In this document: piece by piece, positions 15,923-24,459 of the stretch
How the letters are laid out: the number at the start of each line of letters is the position of its first letter
How positions within the stretch are numbered: the stretch's first letter is position 1
NCBI RefSeq assembly: GCF_030812315.1
Contig: NZ_JAUSSM010000004.1
Coordinates: 1-64,000, forward strand
Origin: Arthrobacter oryzae
GTDB taxonomy: Bacteria; Actinomycetota; Actinomycetes; Actinomycetales; Micrococcaceae
Direction of reading: 5' to 3'
DNA length: 64,000 bases
Made by a program: the position numbers and the translations under genes
The notes under the pieces: generated by a model
What the model was told of the DNA's origin: nothing
What the model saw: only the letters and a program-made list of their open reading frames with translations
Databases searched by the model: none

Positions 15923-16785
15923 GCACTGCGAACGGCCCGGTCCTCACCGCCCGCAACCTCTCGCACAGTTACCGCAGCCACGGTTTCCGCGGCTACGGCT
16001 TCGGCGGCCACTGTTTCCGCGGTCACTACTTCGGCGGTCACGGCTTCCGCGGACGATGGCGGGACCTGCCGGCCCTGGACGACGTCTCCCTGTCCGTGCC
16101 GTCAGGCAGCAGCATCGGGCTGGTGGGCAGTTCCGGGGCGGGGAAGTCCACGCTGCTGCGCACCCTGCTGGCGCTGGAAAAGCCGGCCGCCGGCCAGGTG
16201 GAAATCGCCGGCCGACCGGTTACCGCCGGCTCCGCGTCGGGCCTGCGCTGGTACCGGCGGCTGGTGCAGTACGTGCCGCAAAACCCTGCCGGCAGCCTGG
16301 ATCCCCGGATGACTGTGGAAGACCTGCTCGCCGAACCGCTCAAGCAGCTCCGCGTCGACGGGCACCACCAGGCCATGATCCGGACAGCGCTGGAAAGAGT
16401 CGCGCTGGATGACGGCGTGCTGCGGCGCAAGCCTGCGGAACTCTCCGGCGGCCAGAACCAGCGCGTCGCCATCGCCCGGGCACTGGTCCCCCAACCGAGG
16501 ATCCTGCTCGCCGACGAACCCGTCAGCGGCCTGGACCTTCCGCTGCGGAACTCGGTCCTGTCGCTGCTCGGGGAACTGGTCCACCGCGACGGACTGGGGC
16601 TGTTGTTCGTCTCCCACGACCTCACCGCCGTCGCGGACCTCTGCCCCCACACCTTGGTCCTCTCATCCGGGCGGATCGTGGAACAAGGTCCCACCGGGAA
16701 GCTGTTCGCCGCACCGCAGCATCCCCGCACCCGTGAACTCATCGAATCCATTCCACGACCCCTCAGGACCCTCGAAACAGCATGA
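15919..16785 (+). CDS. ABC transporter ATPase 2 with His/Gly-rich N-terminal repeat
   Basis: A 288-residue DppF/NikE-like ATPase: Walker A GSSGAGKST, signature LSGGQNQRV, Walker B ILLADEPVSGLD, His switch FVSHDL. An unusual insert lies between the first strand (LSHSYRS) and the usual continuation (DLPALDDVSL): about five tandem five-residue units of the form [GCY]F[RG]G[HY], adding four His and a Cys. The DNA behind it (15979-16050) is itself repetitive. Family members lack this. It could bind metal or simply be a repeat expansion. Stop and next start overlap (ATGA). Confidence 0.87.
   Translation: MSTANGPVLTARNLSHSYRSHGFRGYGFGGHCFRGHYFGGHGFRGRWRDLPALDDVSLSVPSGSSIGLVGSSGAGKSTLLRTLLALEKPAAGQVEIAGRPVTAGSASGLRWYRRLVQYVPQNPAGSLDPRMTVEDLLAEPLKQLRVDGHHQAMIRTALERVALDDGVLRRKPAELSGGQNQRVAIARALVPQPRILLADEPVSGLDLPLRNSVLSLLGELVHRDGLGLLFVSHDLTAVADLCPHTLVLSSGRIVEQGPTGKLFAAPQHPRTRELIESIPRPLRTLETA
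15979..16050 (+). repeat. in-frame tandem repeat encoding [GCY]F[RG]G[HY] units
   Basis: Tandem 15-base units alternate TTCCGCGG and TTCGGCGG cores and encode GFRGY, GFGGH, CFRGH, YFGGH and GFRGR. They lie inside the second ATPase gene. Repeats of this type gain and lose units easily, so copy number may vary between strains. Confidence 0.8.
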
Positions 16786-18035
16786 CTACCACCATCACAC
16801 CCGCGGCCGTCCGGACCGCCAGCCCACGGCTCCTGCTCTCCAGCCAGCTCATCTTCAACATCGGCTTCTACGCCGTCATCCCGTTCCTGGCCGTGTCCCT
16901 GCGCGAGGACTTCGCCATGGGAGCCATGGCGGTAGGGATCGTTCTGGGTGCCCGCACCTTCGCCCAGCAGGGAATGTTCCTGGCCGGCGGCGCCATCGCG
17001 GACCTGTGGGGGCCGCGCTATGCGATGATCACCGGCTGCCTCATCCGCGTCACTGGTTACCTGCTCCTTGCCGCTGCCGCTGATTTTCCGCTGTTCCTCC
17101 TTGCCGCCATCGTTACCGGCATCGGCGGAGCACTCTTTTCCCCGGCACTGGAAAGCCTGATGGGGTCGGCGGAAGGACGTCGAAAACCAGGCGCCGCGAA
17201 CCGGCCCACACTCTTTGCCTTGCTGGTGATCTTCGGCGAGATGGGCGCAGTGGCAGGCCCGCTGGTGGGCGTGCTCCTGCTCGGGTTCGGCCTCGACGCA
17301 GCCCTCTACGTCGGTGCGGGCATTTTCACCGTGATGGCCTTCGTGTTCTGGCGCCAGGTACCGGCCGCGCCACCCGTCAGCCGGAATCCGACGGCCCGCC
17401 GTCCGCAGCTCTGGGACTGCCTTAAAGACAAGCGCTTCATCTGGTTCGCAGCGTTCTACAGCGTCAACCTGCTTGCACACAACCAGCTCTATTTCGGCTT
17501 GCCGGTCGAACTGGAACGCAGCGGCCTGGGGTCGGCACCGCTTGGTGTCCTCTTCGCCTATGCTTCGGTCGTCACCGTCTGCCTGCAGTGGCCCGTCGCG
17601 AAGCTCACGCGCCGCCTCGCCCCTCAGACTGCCCTCACAACGGGCTTCGCCGTCCAAGGCGCAGGGTTCGCAGCCGTCGCTGCCCTCGCGATGTACCCGC
17701 AGGCCGGCGAACTCAAGGTGCTCCCCGCCGTCGTCCTTGTCTCCACGCTCTGCGTTGGCAACATGTTCGTGGCGCCGATCGCCATGGGGCTCGTCCTGGA
17801 GTTCGCCGGCGGCCGCCCGACGGGCGCCTTCTACGGGCTCCTTGCCAGTTGCGGCGGGTTGATGGTGCTCATCGGCAACATCGCCCTGGGGCCGTTGTAC
17901 GAGCTGGCCGGCCAACCGTCGACGGCGGCCGCCGCGCCCTGGCTGCTCACCGCACTCCTTGCCACCGCTTCAGCGGCAGGGATCCGCCGCTTCCTGCCGG
18001 CCAGGGCGACGGCGGATGCCGCCGTTCGCGCCTAG
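16782..18035 (+). CDS. MFS transporter, probable exporter in the iron-regulated operon
   Basis: A 417-residue 12-segment major facilitator. The loop between segments 2 and 3 reads GAIADLWGPRYAM, a degenerate form of the G-x-x-x-D-R-x-G-R motif. The N-terminal half starts LLSSQLIFNIGFYAVIPFLAV. It is translationally coupled to the ATPase (ATGA overlap). In Staphylococcus the Cnt staphylopine system couples Opp-type import genes to an MFS exporter (CntE) of the metallophore; a similar export role is inferred here, but no metallophore synthesis genes are in the window. Drug efflux is the alternative. Confidence 0.8.
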   Translation: MTTTITPAAVRTASPRLLLSSQLIFNIGFYAVIPFLAVSLREDFAMGAMAVGIVLGARTFAQQGMFLAGGAIADLWGPRYAMITGCLIRVTGYLLLAAAADFPLFLLAAIVTGIGGALFSPALESLMGSAEGRRKPGAANRPTLFALLVIFGEMGAVAGPLVGVLLLGFGLDAALYVGAGIFTVMAFVFWRQVPAAPPVSRNPTARRPQLWDCLKDKRFIWFAAFYSVNLLAHNQLYFGLPVELERSGLGSAPLGVLFAYASVVTVCLQWPVAKLTRRLAPQTALTTGFAVQGAGFAAVAALAMYPQAGELKVLPAVVLVSTLCVGNMFVAPIAMGLVLEFAGGRPTGAFYGLLASCGGLMVLIGNIALGPLYELAGQPSTAAAAPWLLTALLATASAAGIRRFLPARATADAAVRA

Positions 18036-18081
18036 CCCACCTCGACAGCTCCATCCGACAAACCTGAAAGACACGCACCCC

Positions 18082-19614
18082 ATGCCCCGTCGCCGCGCCA
18101 AAACACTCCTGTCCGTTCTCTGCGCCACCGCACTGACCGCCGGCCTGAGCGGCTGCTTCTCGGCCAGCAACGCCTCGGACCCGGCGGCCACCGGTGCCGG
18201 CGAGCGCATCAGGGTGGCCATGCTGCAGCCGCCCCGCTCCGGCCTGACTCCGCTGAGCGACGACGCCTTCAAGCTTTCCCGCTGGAAAACCGCGGAAACG
18301 CTGGTGGTCCTGGACGGCCTGGGCGATGCGCAGCCGTCCTTGTCAACGCAGTGGAAGCAGCTGGACGGCAAAAACTGGCGTTTCGAGCTGCGCGAAGGGG
18401 TGACGTTCCATGACGGCACTCCCCTGACAGCCGAGCAGGTGGCGGCGTCCCTGACGGCGGCCGCCCAGGCCAGCCCGAAGCCGCGGATTCTCGACGGCGT
18501 CCAGCTGACGGTCCGCACGGACGGGGCGAACGCCGTCGTGGTTTCCACCGATGCGGAGGATCCGCTGGTCCCGCAGCGGCTCTCAAGTCCGCAACTGTCC
18601 ATCCTGGCCGCGTCGGCGTACAAGCCGGGCAGCGTGGTCAATCCCCTCAATGCCGGCACGGGACCGTACGCCCTCGTCGCCGTCGACGGCACAAGCTCCG
18701 CAACCCTCAACCGCTTCGAAGGCTACTGGGGTGAAAAGGCGGCGAGCAGCGGCGTCGACGTCCAGTTCGTCCCGGACGGCACGGCCCGCGCGGCCGCCCT
18801 CCGAACGGGAAACGCGGACATCGTTGAAGCAATCCCCGTGGGCCAGGTGGCGCAGATCGACCCGGAGCTGGTCCATGAGGTTCCCATGCCCCGGACCAAC
18901 ACCTTGTACCTCAACAGCAAGTCCGGGCCGTTCGCCGATCCGGCAGTCCGCGCCGCCGCCCGCGAGGCGATCGACCGGGCAGCGATCGTTGAGCGTGTGT
19001 ACGAAGGCCGTGCCAACGAGGCCGAAGGCCTGCTGGGCCCGGCATTGCCCTGGGCAGCCGGCGAGCGCAAGGATCCTTCCTACGCCCAGACCCTGGCGGG
19101 GCGCAGCAAGGCGGCCCCGGTCAACGGCGTCCGCATCTCGGTGGGTACCTTCACCGACCGGGCCGAACTGCCCGAGGTGGCCGTCCAGCTCGAGCAGCAG
19201 CTGGAAGCCGCGGGGTTCATCGTGGAACAGGACGTCCGCGAATACCGCCACATCGAGTCCGACGCCCTCGCCGGAAAGTTCGACGCCTTCATCCTGTCCC
19301 GCGCCACCGTCCTGGACTCGGGGGACCCCGTGGCGTACATGTTCAGCGACTTCTCCTGCAAGGGCTCCTTCAACATCCCGCAGTTCTGCGATTCCACGGT
19401 GGACGCGGCGCTGGCCGGGGCCGCTGCCATTCCGGCCGGACCCCAACGCAGGGCAGCGATCGCCGCTGCGGAGGCCCTGATCCTGGCCAAGGACGTTGCC
19501 GTCCCGCTCCTGCACGAACGCGTCATCCAGGGCGAATCGCCACGGGTCCACGGTGTGGAGCGTGACCCGCGCGAACGCGCCCTGATCACCGAAGGCACCG
19601 GAGTCTCGCGCTGA
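18082..19614 (+). CDS. lipoprotein substrate-binding protein, family 5 (Dpp/Nik/Cnt type)
   Basis: A 510-residue solute-binding lipoprotein. The signal peptide ends in the lipobox LSGC, which anchors it to the outer face of the membrane. The SBP_bac_5 signature is visible (FELREGVTFHDGTPLTAEQV), and the C-terminal lobe has the usual RRAAIAAAEALILAKDVAVPLLHE. Family members bind peptides, nickel or metal-opine complexes. With the iron box upstream, a metallophore complex is the best guess. The start ATG 18082 is chosen because the longer frame would begin inside the MFS gene. The stop overlaps the permease start. Confidence 0.87.
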   Translation: MPRRRAKTLLSVLCATALTAGLSGCFSASNASDPAATGAGERIRVAMLQPPRSGLTPLSDDAFKLSRWKTAETLVVLDGLGDAQPSLSTQWKQLDGKNWRFELREGVTFHDGTPLTAEQVAASLTAAAQASPKPRILDGVQLTVRTDGANAVVVSTDAEDPLVPQRLSSPQLSILAASAYKPGSVVNPLNAGTGPYALVAVDGTSSATLNRFEGYWGEKAASSGVDVQFVPDGTARAAALRTGNADIVEAIPVGQVAQIDPELVHEVPMPRTNTLYLNSKSGPFADPAVRAAAREAIDRAAIVERVYEGRANEAEGLLGPALPWAAGERKDPSYAQTLAGRSKAAPVNGVRISVGTFTDRAELPEVAVQLEQQLEAAGFIVEQDVREYRHIESDALAGKFDAFILSRATVLDSGDPVAYMFSDFSCKGSFNIPQFCDSTVDAALAGAAAIPAGPQRRAAIAAAEALILAKDVAVPLLHERVIQGESPRVHGVERDPRERALITEGTGVSR

Positions 19615-21440
19615 TGCCGTCTGGGTCCTGGAACAACGCAGCGTCGCGGAAAGACGCTGGGTCCTGGAATACGGCGTTCTGGAAAACAGCCGTCTCGCGC
19701 ACCCTGGCCCTCGGCGCCGTCGTGGTTCTGATTGGCACCCTGCCGTGGCTTTCCGGTCAGAGCCCCGAGTACACCATCCTCCGCGCACGGTACGCGGACC
19801 GGGAGGCGACGGAGGAGACCCTGGCGATGATCCGGGCGGAACTCGGACTCGACCGGGGCCCCCTGTACACGTTCCTCGCGTGGGCCGGCGGTGTGCTCCA
19901 GGGCGATCTGGGCAACTCGTGGGTCACCAACACGCCGGTGGGACCCGGGACGCTTTCAGGCTTGGCGGTTTCCCTCACCCTGATGGGCTTCGCCGTGGCG
20001 GTCGCCGCGGTGACGGCCGCGTGCTTCTGCGTACCGGACGTGGTCCGCGGCCTCCGGGGCATGCCTGCCCGCGGGTCCGGAGCTGCAGCTGCCGCCCTGA
20101 CCGCAGTACCGGAGTTCCTGCTCGCTGCGATGCTGCTAGTGATCGGTGCGGTGTGGCTGGGCTGGTTCCCGCCGTACGGCTGGGACGGCATCCAATCCGC
20201 CGTCCTGCCCGCGTTGTCGATGGGCCTGCCGGCGGGCGCCCTAATCGGACGCCTGCTTTCCGACGCAGTCAGCGCAGCCTTCGCCGAGAAATGGGTGGCC
20301 ACGTGGACCATGGCAGGCGCGGGCCGCGGCCAGGTGACGGCGGCGGTGTTCCGGCGTGCCCTGCCATCCGTGACGGGCCAGATTGCCCTGGTGCTGGTGG
20401 GGCTGACGGGCGGAGCCGTGGCGGTGGAGAAGGTGTTCGCGATTCCGGGACTGGGCAGGGCGGTACTCGGTGCGGCGAGCGCCCAGGATATCCCGGCGCT
20501 TCAGGCCGGGGTCCTGGCGCTCCTGGCCCTGGCGGTGATGGTGGGCACCCTCAGCACCGCGGCCCGCCGCTTGCTGCTGGGGCCGGCCCTTCGTTCGGGA
20601 ACCGTCCCTGCCCCCGGAGCGGTGAAGGTAGCCCGACGGCGGGAGGCTGCGGTGCCGCTGTTCGCGGCCGGTCTGCTGGCGGTAATCGTGGTGGCGGGAC
20701 TCGTCCGCGATCCGTTCACGTCCGGGCATGCGCGGCTGGCTGTACCGAGCCTGGCATTGCCGTTCGGTGCTGACGCCAGCGGCCGTGACCTGCTGGCCCG
20801 TGTTGGCCATGGCGCCGTGGCTACGGTGGGAACGGCCCTGCTGGTGGCGCTTGCCTGCCTGGCCATCGGCGTCGTGATCGGACTGTTTCCCTTGGCGGCA
20901 ACAGGTCCGATTGAAGTCGCCAATGCAGCCCCGCCGATTCTTGCCGGCCTCATCGTCGCCGTCATCACGGGGCCTTCCGCCCACGGTGCAGCCATCGCCG
21001 TCACCGTTGCCAGCTGGGCTCCGCTGGCAGCGCACACGGCGGCCCTCGCGCAGGAAGCCAGATCGCGGCCGTACGTCCGGATCCTCCCGGTGTTGGGGGT
21101 GGGGAGGTGGCGGGTCCTATGGCGTCATGTCCTTCCCAGCGTGCTGGCACCGGTCTTCCGGCACGCCATGCTGCGCGTACCCGGTATTGCCTTGGCCCTT
21201 GCGGCGTTGGGTTTCCTGGGGCTGGGCCCGCGCCCGCCGGCTCCCGAGTGGGGGCTGGTGCTGGCCGAGGGGATCAACTATGTGGAGCGGGCCCCATGGG
21301 CTGTTGCGGCGCCGGCGGCGGCGCTGGTCCTGGCGTCAGTGCTGGCCGTTTCCCTGGCAAGCCTCAGTTGGGAACGGCCTCAGAGGGATTCGGCAGTTGA
21401 GCCCGCCGAAACCGGGCCTGGTGCCATACTCAAGACGTGA
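19614..21440 (+). CDS. fused ABC permease (DppB-DppC type in one chain)
   Basis: At 608 residues it is about twice the usual permease length. The first half (to about residue 330) is DppB-like with the coupling motif WTMAGAGRGQVTAAVFRRALPS shortened here to the core GAGRGQ. The second half is DppC-like, beginning at a new hydrophobic segment (FAAGLLAVIVVAGLV) and with its own coupling loop GVGRWRVLWRHVLPS. Normally these are two genes. One polypeptide supplying both membrane halves would fix their ratio. The N terminus has a short SWN-type direct repeat. It ends in VEPAETGPG, where a dispersed repeat element lies. Confidence 0.85.
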   Translation: MPSGSWNNAASRKDAGSWNTAFWKTAVSRTLALGAVVVLIGTLPWLSGQSPEYTILRARYADREATEETLAMIRAELGLDRGPLYTFLAWAGGVLQGDLGNSWVTNTPVGPGTLSGLAVSLTLMGFAVAVAAVTAACFCVPDVVRGLRGMPARGSGAAAAALTAVPEFLLAAMLLVIGAVWLGWFPPYGWDGIQSAVLPALSMGLPAGALIGRLLSDAVSAAFAEKWVATWTMAGAGRGQVTAAVFRRALPSVTGQIALVLVGLTGGAVAVEKVFAIPGLGRAVLGAASAQDIPALQAGVLALLALAVMVGTLSTAARRLLLGPALRSGTVPAPGAVKVARRREAAVPLFAAGLLAVIVVAGLVRDPFTSGHARLAVPSLALPFGADASGRDLLARVGHGAVATVGTALLVALACLAIGVVIGLFPLAATGPIEVANAAPPILAGLIVAVITGPSAHGAAIAVTVASWAPLAAHTAALAQEARSRPYVRILPVLGVGRWRVLWRHVLPSVLAPVFRHAMLRVPGIALALAALGFLGLGPRPPAPEWGLVLAEGINYVERAPWAVAAPAAALVLASVLAVSLASLSWERPQRDSAVEPAETGPGAILKT

Positions 21441-21742
21441 CGACGATGTACGCGTTCCGCGGCGAGCTGTGGCTCTATCCCGACGCATCCGGGTGGCATT
21501 TCATCACGCTGCCGCCGGAGGTGGCGGACGAGATCCGGGACGAGTCGGCTCCCTTCCGCAAGGGCTTCGGGTCGGTGAAGGTCACGGCCTCGATCGCGGG
21601 AAACAGCTGGTCCACGTCGATCTTCCCGGAGAGCAAGAGCCACTCGTACGTGCTGCCGGTCAAGAAGGCCATCCGGACCGCGGCGGGCATCCGTGACGGT
21701 GATGACGTGGACGTGGAGCTGGTCCTGGAACTCGAGGGCTGA
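21437..21742 (+). CDS. DUF1905 domain protein
   Basis: A 101-residue small protein that is recognisably DUF1905: FRGELWLYPDASGWHFITLP, then FGSVKVTASI and SYVLPVKKAIRTAAGI. It starts at GTG 21437, overlapping the permease stop (GTGA), or at ATG 21446. Function of the family is unknown. The overlap suggests transcription from the iron operon, but whether it belongs to the transport system is unclear. Confidence 0.8.
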   Translation: MTTMYAFRGELWLYPDASGWHFITLPPEVADEIRDESAPFRKGFGSVKVTASIAGNSWSTSIFPESKSHSYVLPVKKAIRTAAGIRDGDDVDVELVLELEG

Positions 21743-21879
21743 TCTGCCAGGCGGCGTCAGCGGGACAGGTACCAATGGCTCTATACCGCGCCTTTCCGCA
21801 GGACTAGCATGCAGGTGCACGGCCGCGGTTGCATACCGCGCCGCAACAATGCCGAAGCAACTGCGTGGAAGGACCTGTC

Positions 21880-22227
21880 ATGGAATGCATCACCTGGTTC
21901 GCGCCGATTCTGCCCGGGAAACTGGACGAGTGGAAGTCGCTCATCGAGGAGGTTCAGGGACCCCGCAAGGAGGAACACCGGCGTTCCCGCGAGCGGATGG
22001 GACTAAAACGGGAAGTTGTCAGCCACATGCCGACCCCGCAGGGGGACTTTGCCTGCCTGTTCCACGAGGCCGAGGACCTCTCCAAGTCGTTCCAAATCGC
22101 CGCGACCTCGGACGATCCGCACGATCAGTGGTTCAGGGAGAAAATCCAGGACATCCACGGCATCACGCCTGAGATGTTGCAGGGCCCCCTCCCTGCGTCG
22201 CTGCACTTTGATTACAAGGCCGGCTAA
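21880..22227 (+). CDS. hypothetical protein, possible dimeric alpha-beta barrel
   Basis: A 115-residue soluble protein. The opening ECITWFAPILPGKLDEWKSL resembles small ferredoxin-fold proteins of the DUF6176 type, which is a tentative match. The start ATG 21880 has GGAAGGA eight bases upstream. It is followed by a strong terminator and probably transcribed alone. Confidence 0.65.
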   Translation: MECITWFAPILPGKLDEWKSLIEEVQGPRKEEHRRSRERMGLKREVVSHMPTPQGDFACLFHEAEDLSKSFQIAATSDDPHDQWFREKIQDIHGITPEMLQGPLPASLHFDYKAG

Positions 22228-22242
22228 CCGTCCCGGACGTGG

Positions 22243-22284
22243 CTGCGGCCAGGGAGGCTCCTGGTTAAGCCTCCCTGGCCGCAG
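22243..22284. terminator. terminator between convergent small genes
   Basis: Perfect 17-bp stem CTGCGGCCAGGGAGGCT / AGCCTCCCTGGCCGCAG with an 8-base loop. It lies after the gene ending at 22227 and before the end of the minus-strand microgene at 22317. Confidence 0.85.
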
Positions 22285-22297
22285 TGGTTGAAAGTGG

Positions 22298-22314
22298 TTG
22301 AGCCTGCCGAAACC
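22298..22314. repeat. dispersed short repeat, TTGAGCCTGYCGAAACC type
   Basis: TTGAGCCTGCCGAAACC. Close copies lie at 21397-21413, 24402-24418 and 39210-39226, with a shortened copy at 25741-25752. All are at or just beyond the 3' ends of genes. No mobile gene is associated with it. Confidence 0.6.
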
Positions 22315-22316
22315 GG

Positions 22317-22478
22317 CTAGACCCTCGGCGACGCGTACGGCGCGCTGGGGAGGTTGCCTGCCGTCCAGGGTGCTGTGGAGCGGACGTCGGGCGTGTGGCC
22401 CCGGCCGTCATTCAAAACGGAGCGGACGGTCACGCTGAGAATCCAGAGTCCGAGTAGCAGGATGCCGATCAGTTCCAT
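22317..22478 (-). CDS. 53-residue single-pass membrane protein
   Basis: A short gene with a good ribosome site (GAGGTGG seven bases before ATG 22478). The product begins MELIGILLLGLWILSVTV, one membrane span, followed by a polar tail ending SAPYASPRV. Codon third positions are GC-rich as in neighbouring genes. It lies in the 360-base gap between convergent and divergent neighbours. Function unknown. Confidence 0.6.
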   Translation of the reverse strand: MELIGILLLGLWILSVTVRSVLNDGRGHTPDVRSTAPWTAGNLPSAPYASPRV

Positions 22479-22587
22479 GGTTTTCCACCTCGTGTGAGTG
22501 TGTGCGGATTAGGTGATTTCAGTGTGTCCGGCCGGCGTGTGAGCAAGCGTGTGAATGCCGCAGACGCCGGCGGCGGCCAGCGGTACC

Positions 22588-24405
22588 ATGAGCCGTATGG
22601 CCGAGAACTGGATTCGGCTCCTCGGTTCACCCGCGATCGAGACCCCCGGCGCAACTCCCCTGCAGCCCAGAGGCCGCAAGGCCTGGGCGGTGCTCGCCTA
22701 CCTCGCGCTGCAGGCGGACGGCACCGGCCGCTCGCGCACGGCGTCGCTGCTCTTCCCGGATGCCGTGGACCCGCTCGGCGCCCTGCGCTGGAACCTGTCC
22801 GAGCTGCGGCGGACGCTCGACGGCGTGACGGTGGCAGGCGATCCCCTGCGGCTGTCGCTGCAGCCGCCGTGGCGCTGCGATGCACTGGAAGTGGTCGAGT
22901 CGGCCGGCAGCCCGGGGGTCAACCCGCGACGATTCAGCGGCCAGTTGTTGGAAGGGCTATCCTTCGCTGATTCCCCGGTCTTTGATTCGTGGCTGGCGGA
23001 CCAGCGTTACCGGCTGGACAACGTCGTCCAGTCCCTGCTCTATGAAGCCGCGCTGGCAGCCTTGGCTTCGGGCGCTCCCGGCGAGTCGGCGGAGCTGGCA
23101 ACACTGGCTCTGCACCGGGATCCATTCCACGCCGATTGCAACGCCGTCCTGGTCAAGGCGCTCGTGGCCCTGGGTGAGCACCGCCGGGCCCGCGAGCACG
23201 TCACCAAATGCGGGAACCTCTTCCGCCAGGAGCTGGGGCTGCCGCTGCCCGCGGAAGTCCAGCGTGCCCTGTCCGATGCTGCTCCTGCGCCGGACCCCGG
23301 GATGCCGGCTACCGCGGCGACGGTGCGGTCTTATCTCGACGCCGGCGGCTCATCGCTCTGGGCGGGCGCCGTGGACAGGGGGCTTGATCAGCTGCGGCTG
23401 GCGGTGGTACTGGCCCAGCGCACCGGCGACGACCATCTGCTCGCCGAGTCCCTCGTGACGCTGTCCGGGGCGCTGATCCACCAGGCAGGTGGCCGCGGCG
23501 CCGAGGTGGCGGACTTCCTGCACCGCGCGCTGCAGGCGGAAGGGCCCGACGGCGCCTCCCGCACTGCCGCCGCTGCGTACCGAGAGCTTGGCTACCTGTC
23601 CATACAGCGTGGGGTCCCGGACCGCGCGGCCGGCTGGCTCGCCCGGGCGATGCTGGCTGCCGAGGGATTCCCCGACGAACAGGCCCGGGTTCTGGCGATT
23701 CAGGGCATGCTGGCCTCAGACACCGCTCGGTACGACGATGCGGTGACTGCGCTGACTGAGTCAGGACGGCTGGCAAAAGATGTCGGGAACCGGCGGCAGC
23801 AGGCGTTCAGCGCGGCGCTGCTCGGCCGGGTGCACCTGCTCCGCGGGGACTTGGAGAAGGCGGCTGCGTCCCTGGACCGGGCACTGGTCTGGATCGCTGA
23901 GGAACACTGGACCGCGTTCGAGCCGTTTGTCGCCGGGGTGCGCGGCGAGACCTATCTTGCCGCGGGGCAGCTCGAGGAGGCCGCGGCGTTCATCGACCGG
24001 TCCTGGGTGATGGCCGACTTGGCCGGCGACCACTGTTACATGGCCTTGGCGGCAGGCGCGGAAGCGAAACTGTTCCTTGCGCATGGCGACCTGGCTGCGG
24101 CGGAGCACTGGATAGACCGGGGCCTGGAACCGAAGCCGTGGTACCTCTGGTACACCGCACGGCTGCTGGATACGGCGGCGGAGGTCGCCATCGCAGTAGG
24201 GTCCCCGCGGGCACCAAAGTTCGTCGAGAAGCTCTCCGAACTGGCGAGCCGGAGCGGAATGCGCGAGTTCACGGTGCGGGCGCAGTCCCACCGTGCAGTG
24301 CTTGGTGACGCGGCGGCCGCGCAGTCAGTGCCATGGCTGGCAAAGGAGATCGGCAACCCGGCGCTGGATACTGTCCTGGCGGAGCGGGGAACCGCCGGTG
24401 ACTGA
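22588..24405 (+). CDS. BTAD/TPR transcriptional regulator (SARP-like architecture)
   Basis: A protein of about 605 residues. An N-terminal winged-helix-like part (LQPRGRKAWAVLAYLALQ, then RTASLLFPD and ALRWNLSELRRTL) is followed by the bacterial transcriptional activator domain (HRDPFHADCNAVLVKAL, residues about 170-235). A long C-terminal array of TPR-like helical repeats follows (AYRELGYLSIQRGVPDRAAGWL). This layout is seen in SARP-type and related activators, although no ATPase domain is present. Targets are unknown. The start is ATG 22588 or 22597, and neither has a clear ribosome site. Confidence 0.82.
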   Translation: MSRMAENWIRLLGSPAIETPGATPLQPRGRKAWAVLAYLALQADGTGRSRTASLLFPDAVDPLGALRWNLSELRRTLDGVTVAGDPLRLSLQPPWRCDALEVVESAGSPGVNPRRFSGQLLEGLSFADSPVFDSWLADQRYRLDNVVQSLLYEAALAALASGAPGESAELATLALHRDPFHADCNAVLVKALVALGEHRRAREHVTKCGNLFRQELGLPLPAEVQRALSDAAPAPDPGMPATAATVRSYLDAGGSSLWAGAVDRGLDQLRLAVVLAQRTGDDHLLAESLVTLSGALIHQAGGRGAEVADFLHRALQAEGPDGASRTAAAAYRELGYLSIQRGVPDRAAGWLARAMLAAEGFPDEQARVLAIQGMLASDTARYDDAVTALTESGRLAKDVGNRRQQAFSAALLGRVHLLRGDLEKAAASLDRALVWIAEEHWTAFEPFVAGVRGETYLAAGQLEEAAAFIDRSWVMADLAGDHCYMALAAGAEAKLFLAHGDLAAAEHWIDRGLEPKPWYLWYTARLLDTAAEVAIAVGSPRAPKFVEKLSELASRSGMREFTVRAQSHRAVLGDAAAAQSVPWLAKEIGNPALDTVLAERGTAGD

Positions 24406-24443
24406 GCCTGTCGAAACCAGCCGGCCCTGATCTCGACAAGCTC
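24404..24443. terminator. terminator-like hairpin between convergent genes
   Basis: GAGCCTGTCGA (24404-24414) pairs with TCGACAAGCTC (24433-24443) apart from one position, which could form a wobble pair in RNA. The left arm is a copy of the dispersed TTGAGCCTGTCGAAACC repeat. It sits between the stops of the BTAD regulator and the pRiA4b ORF-3-like gene. Confidence 0.55.
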
Positions 24444-24459
24444 GATCAGCGGCTGGCGC

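Noticed and set aside
16038..17915. 625-codon minus-strand frame across the ATPase and MFS genes
   Set aside because: It is antisense to two well-recognised genes and has low-complexity composition.
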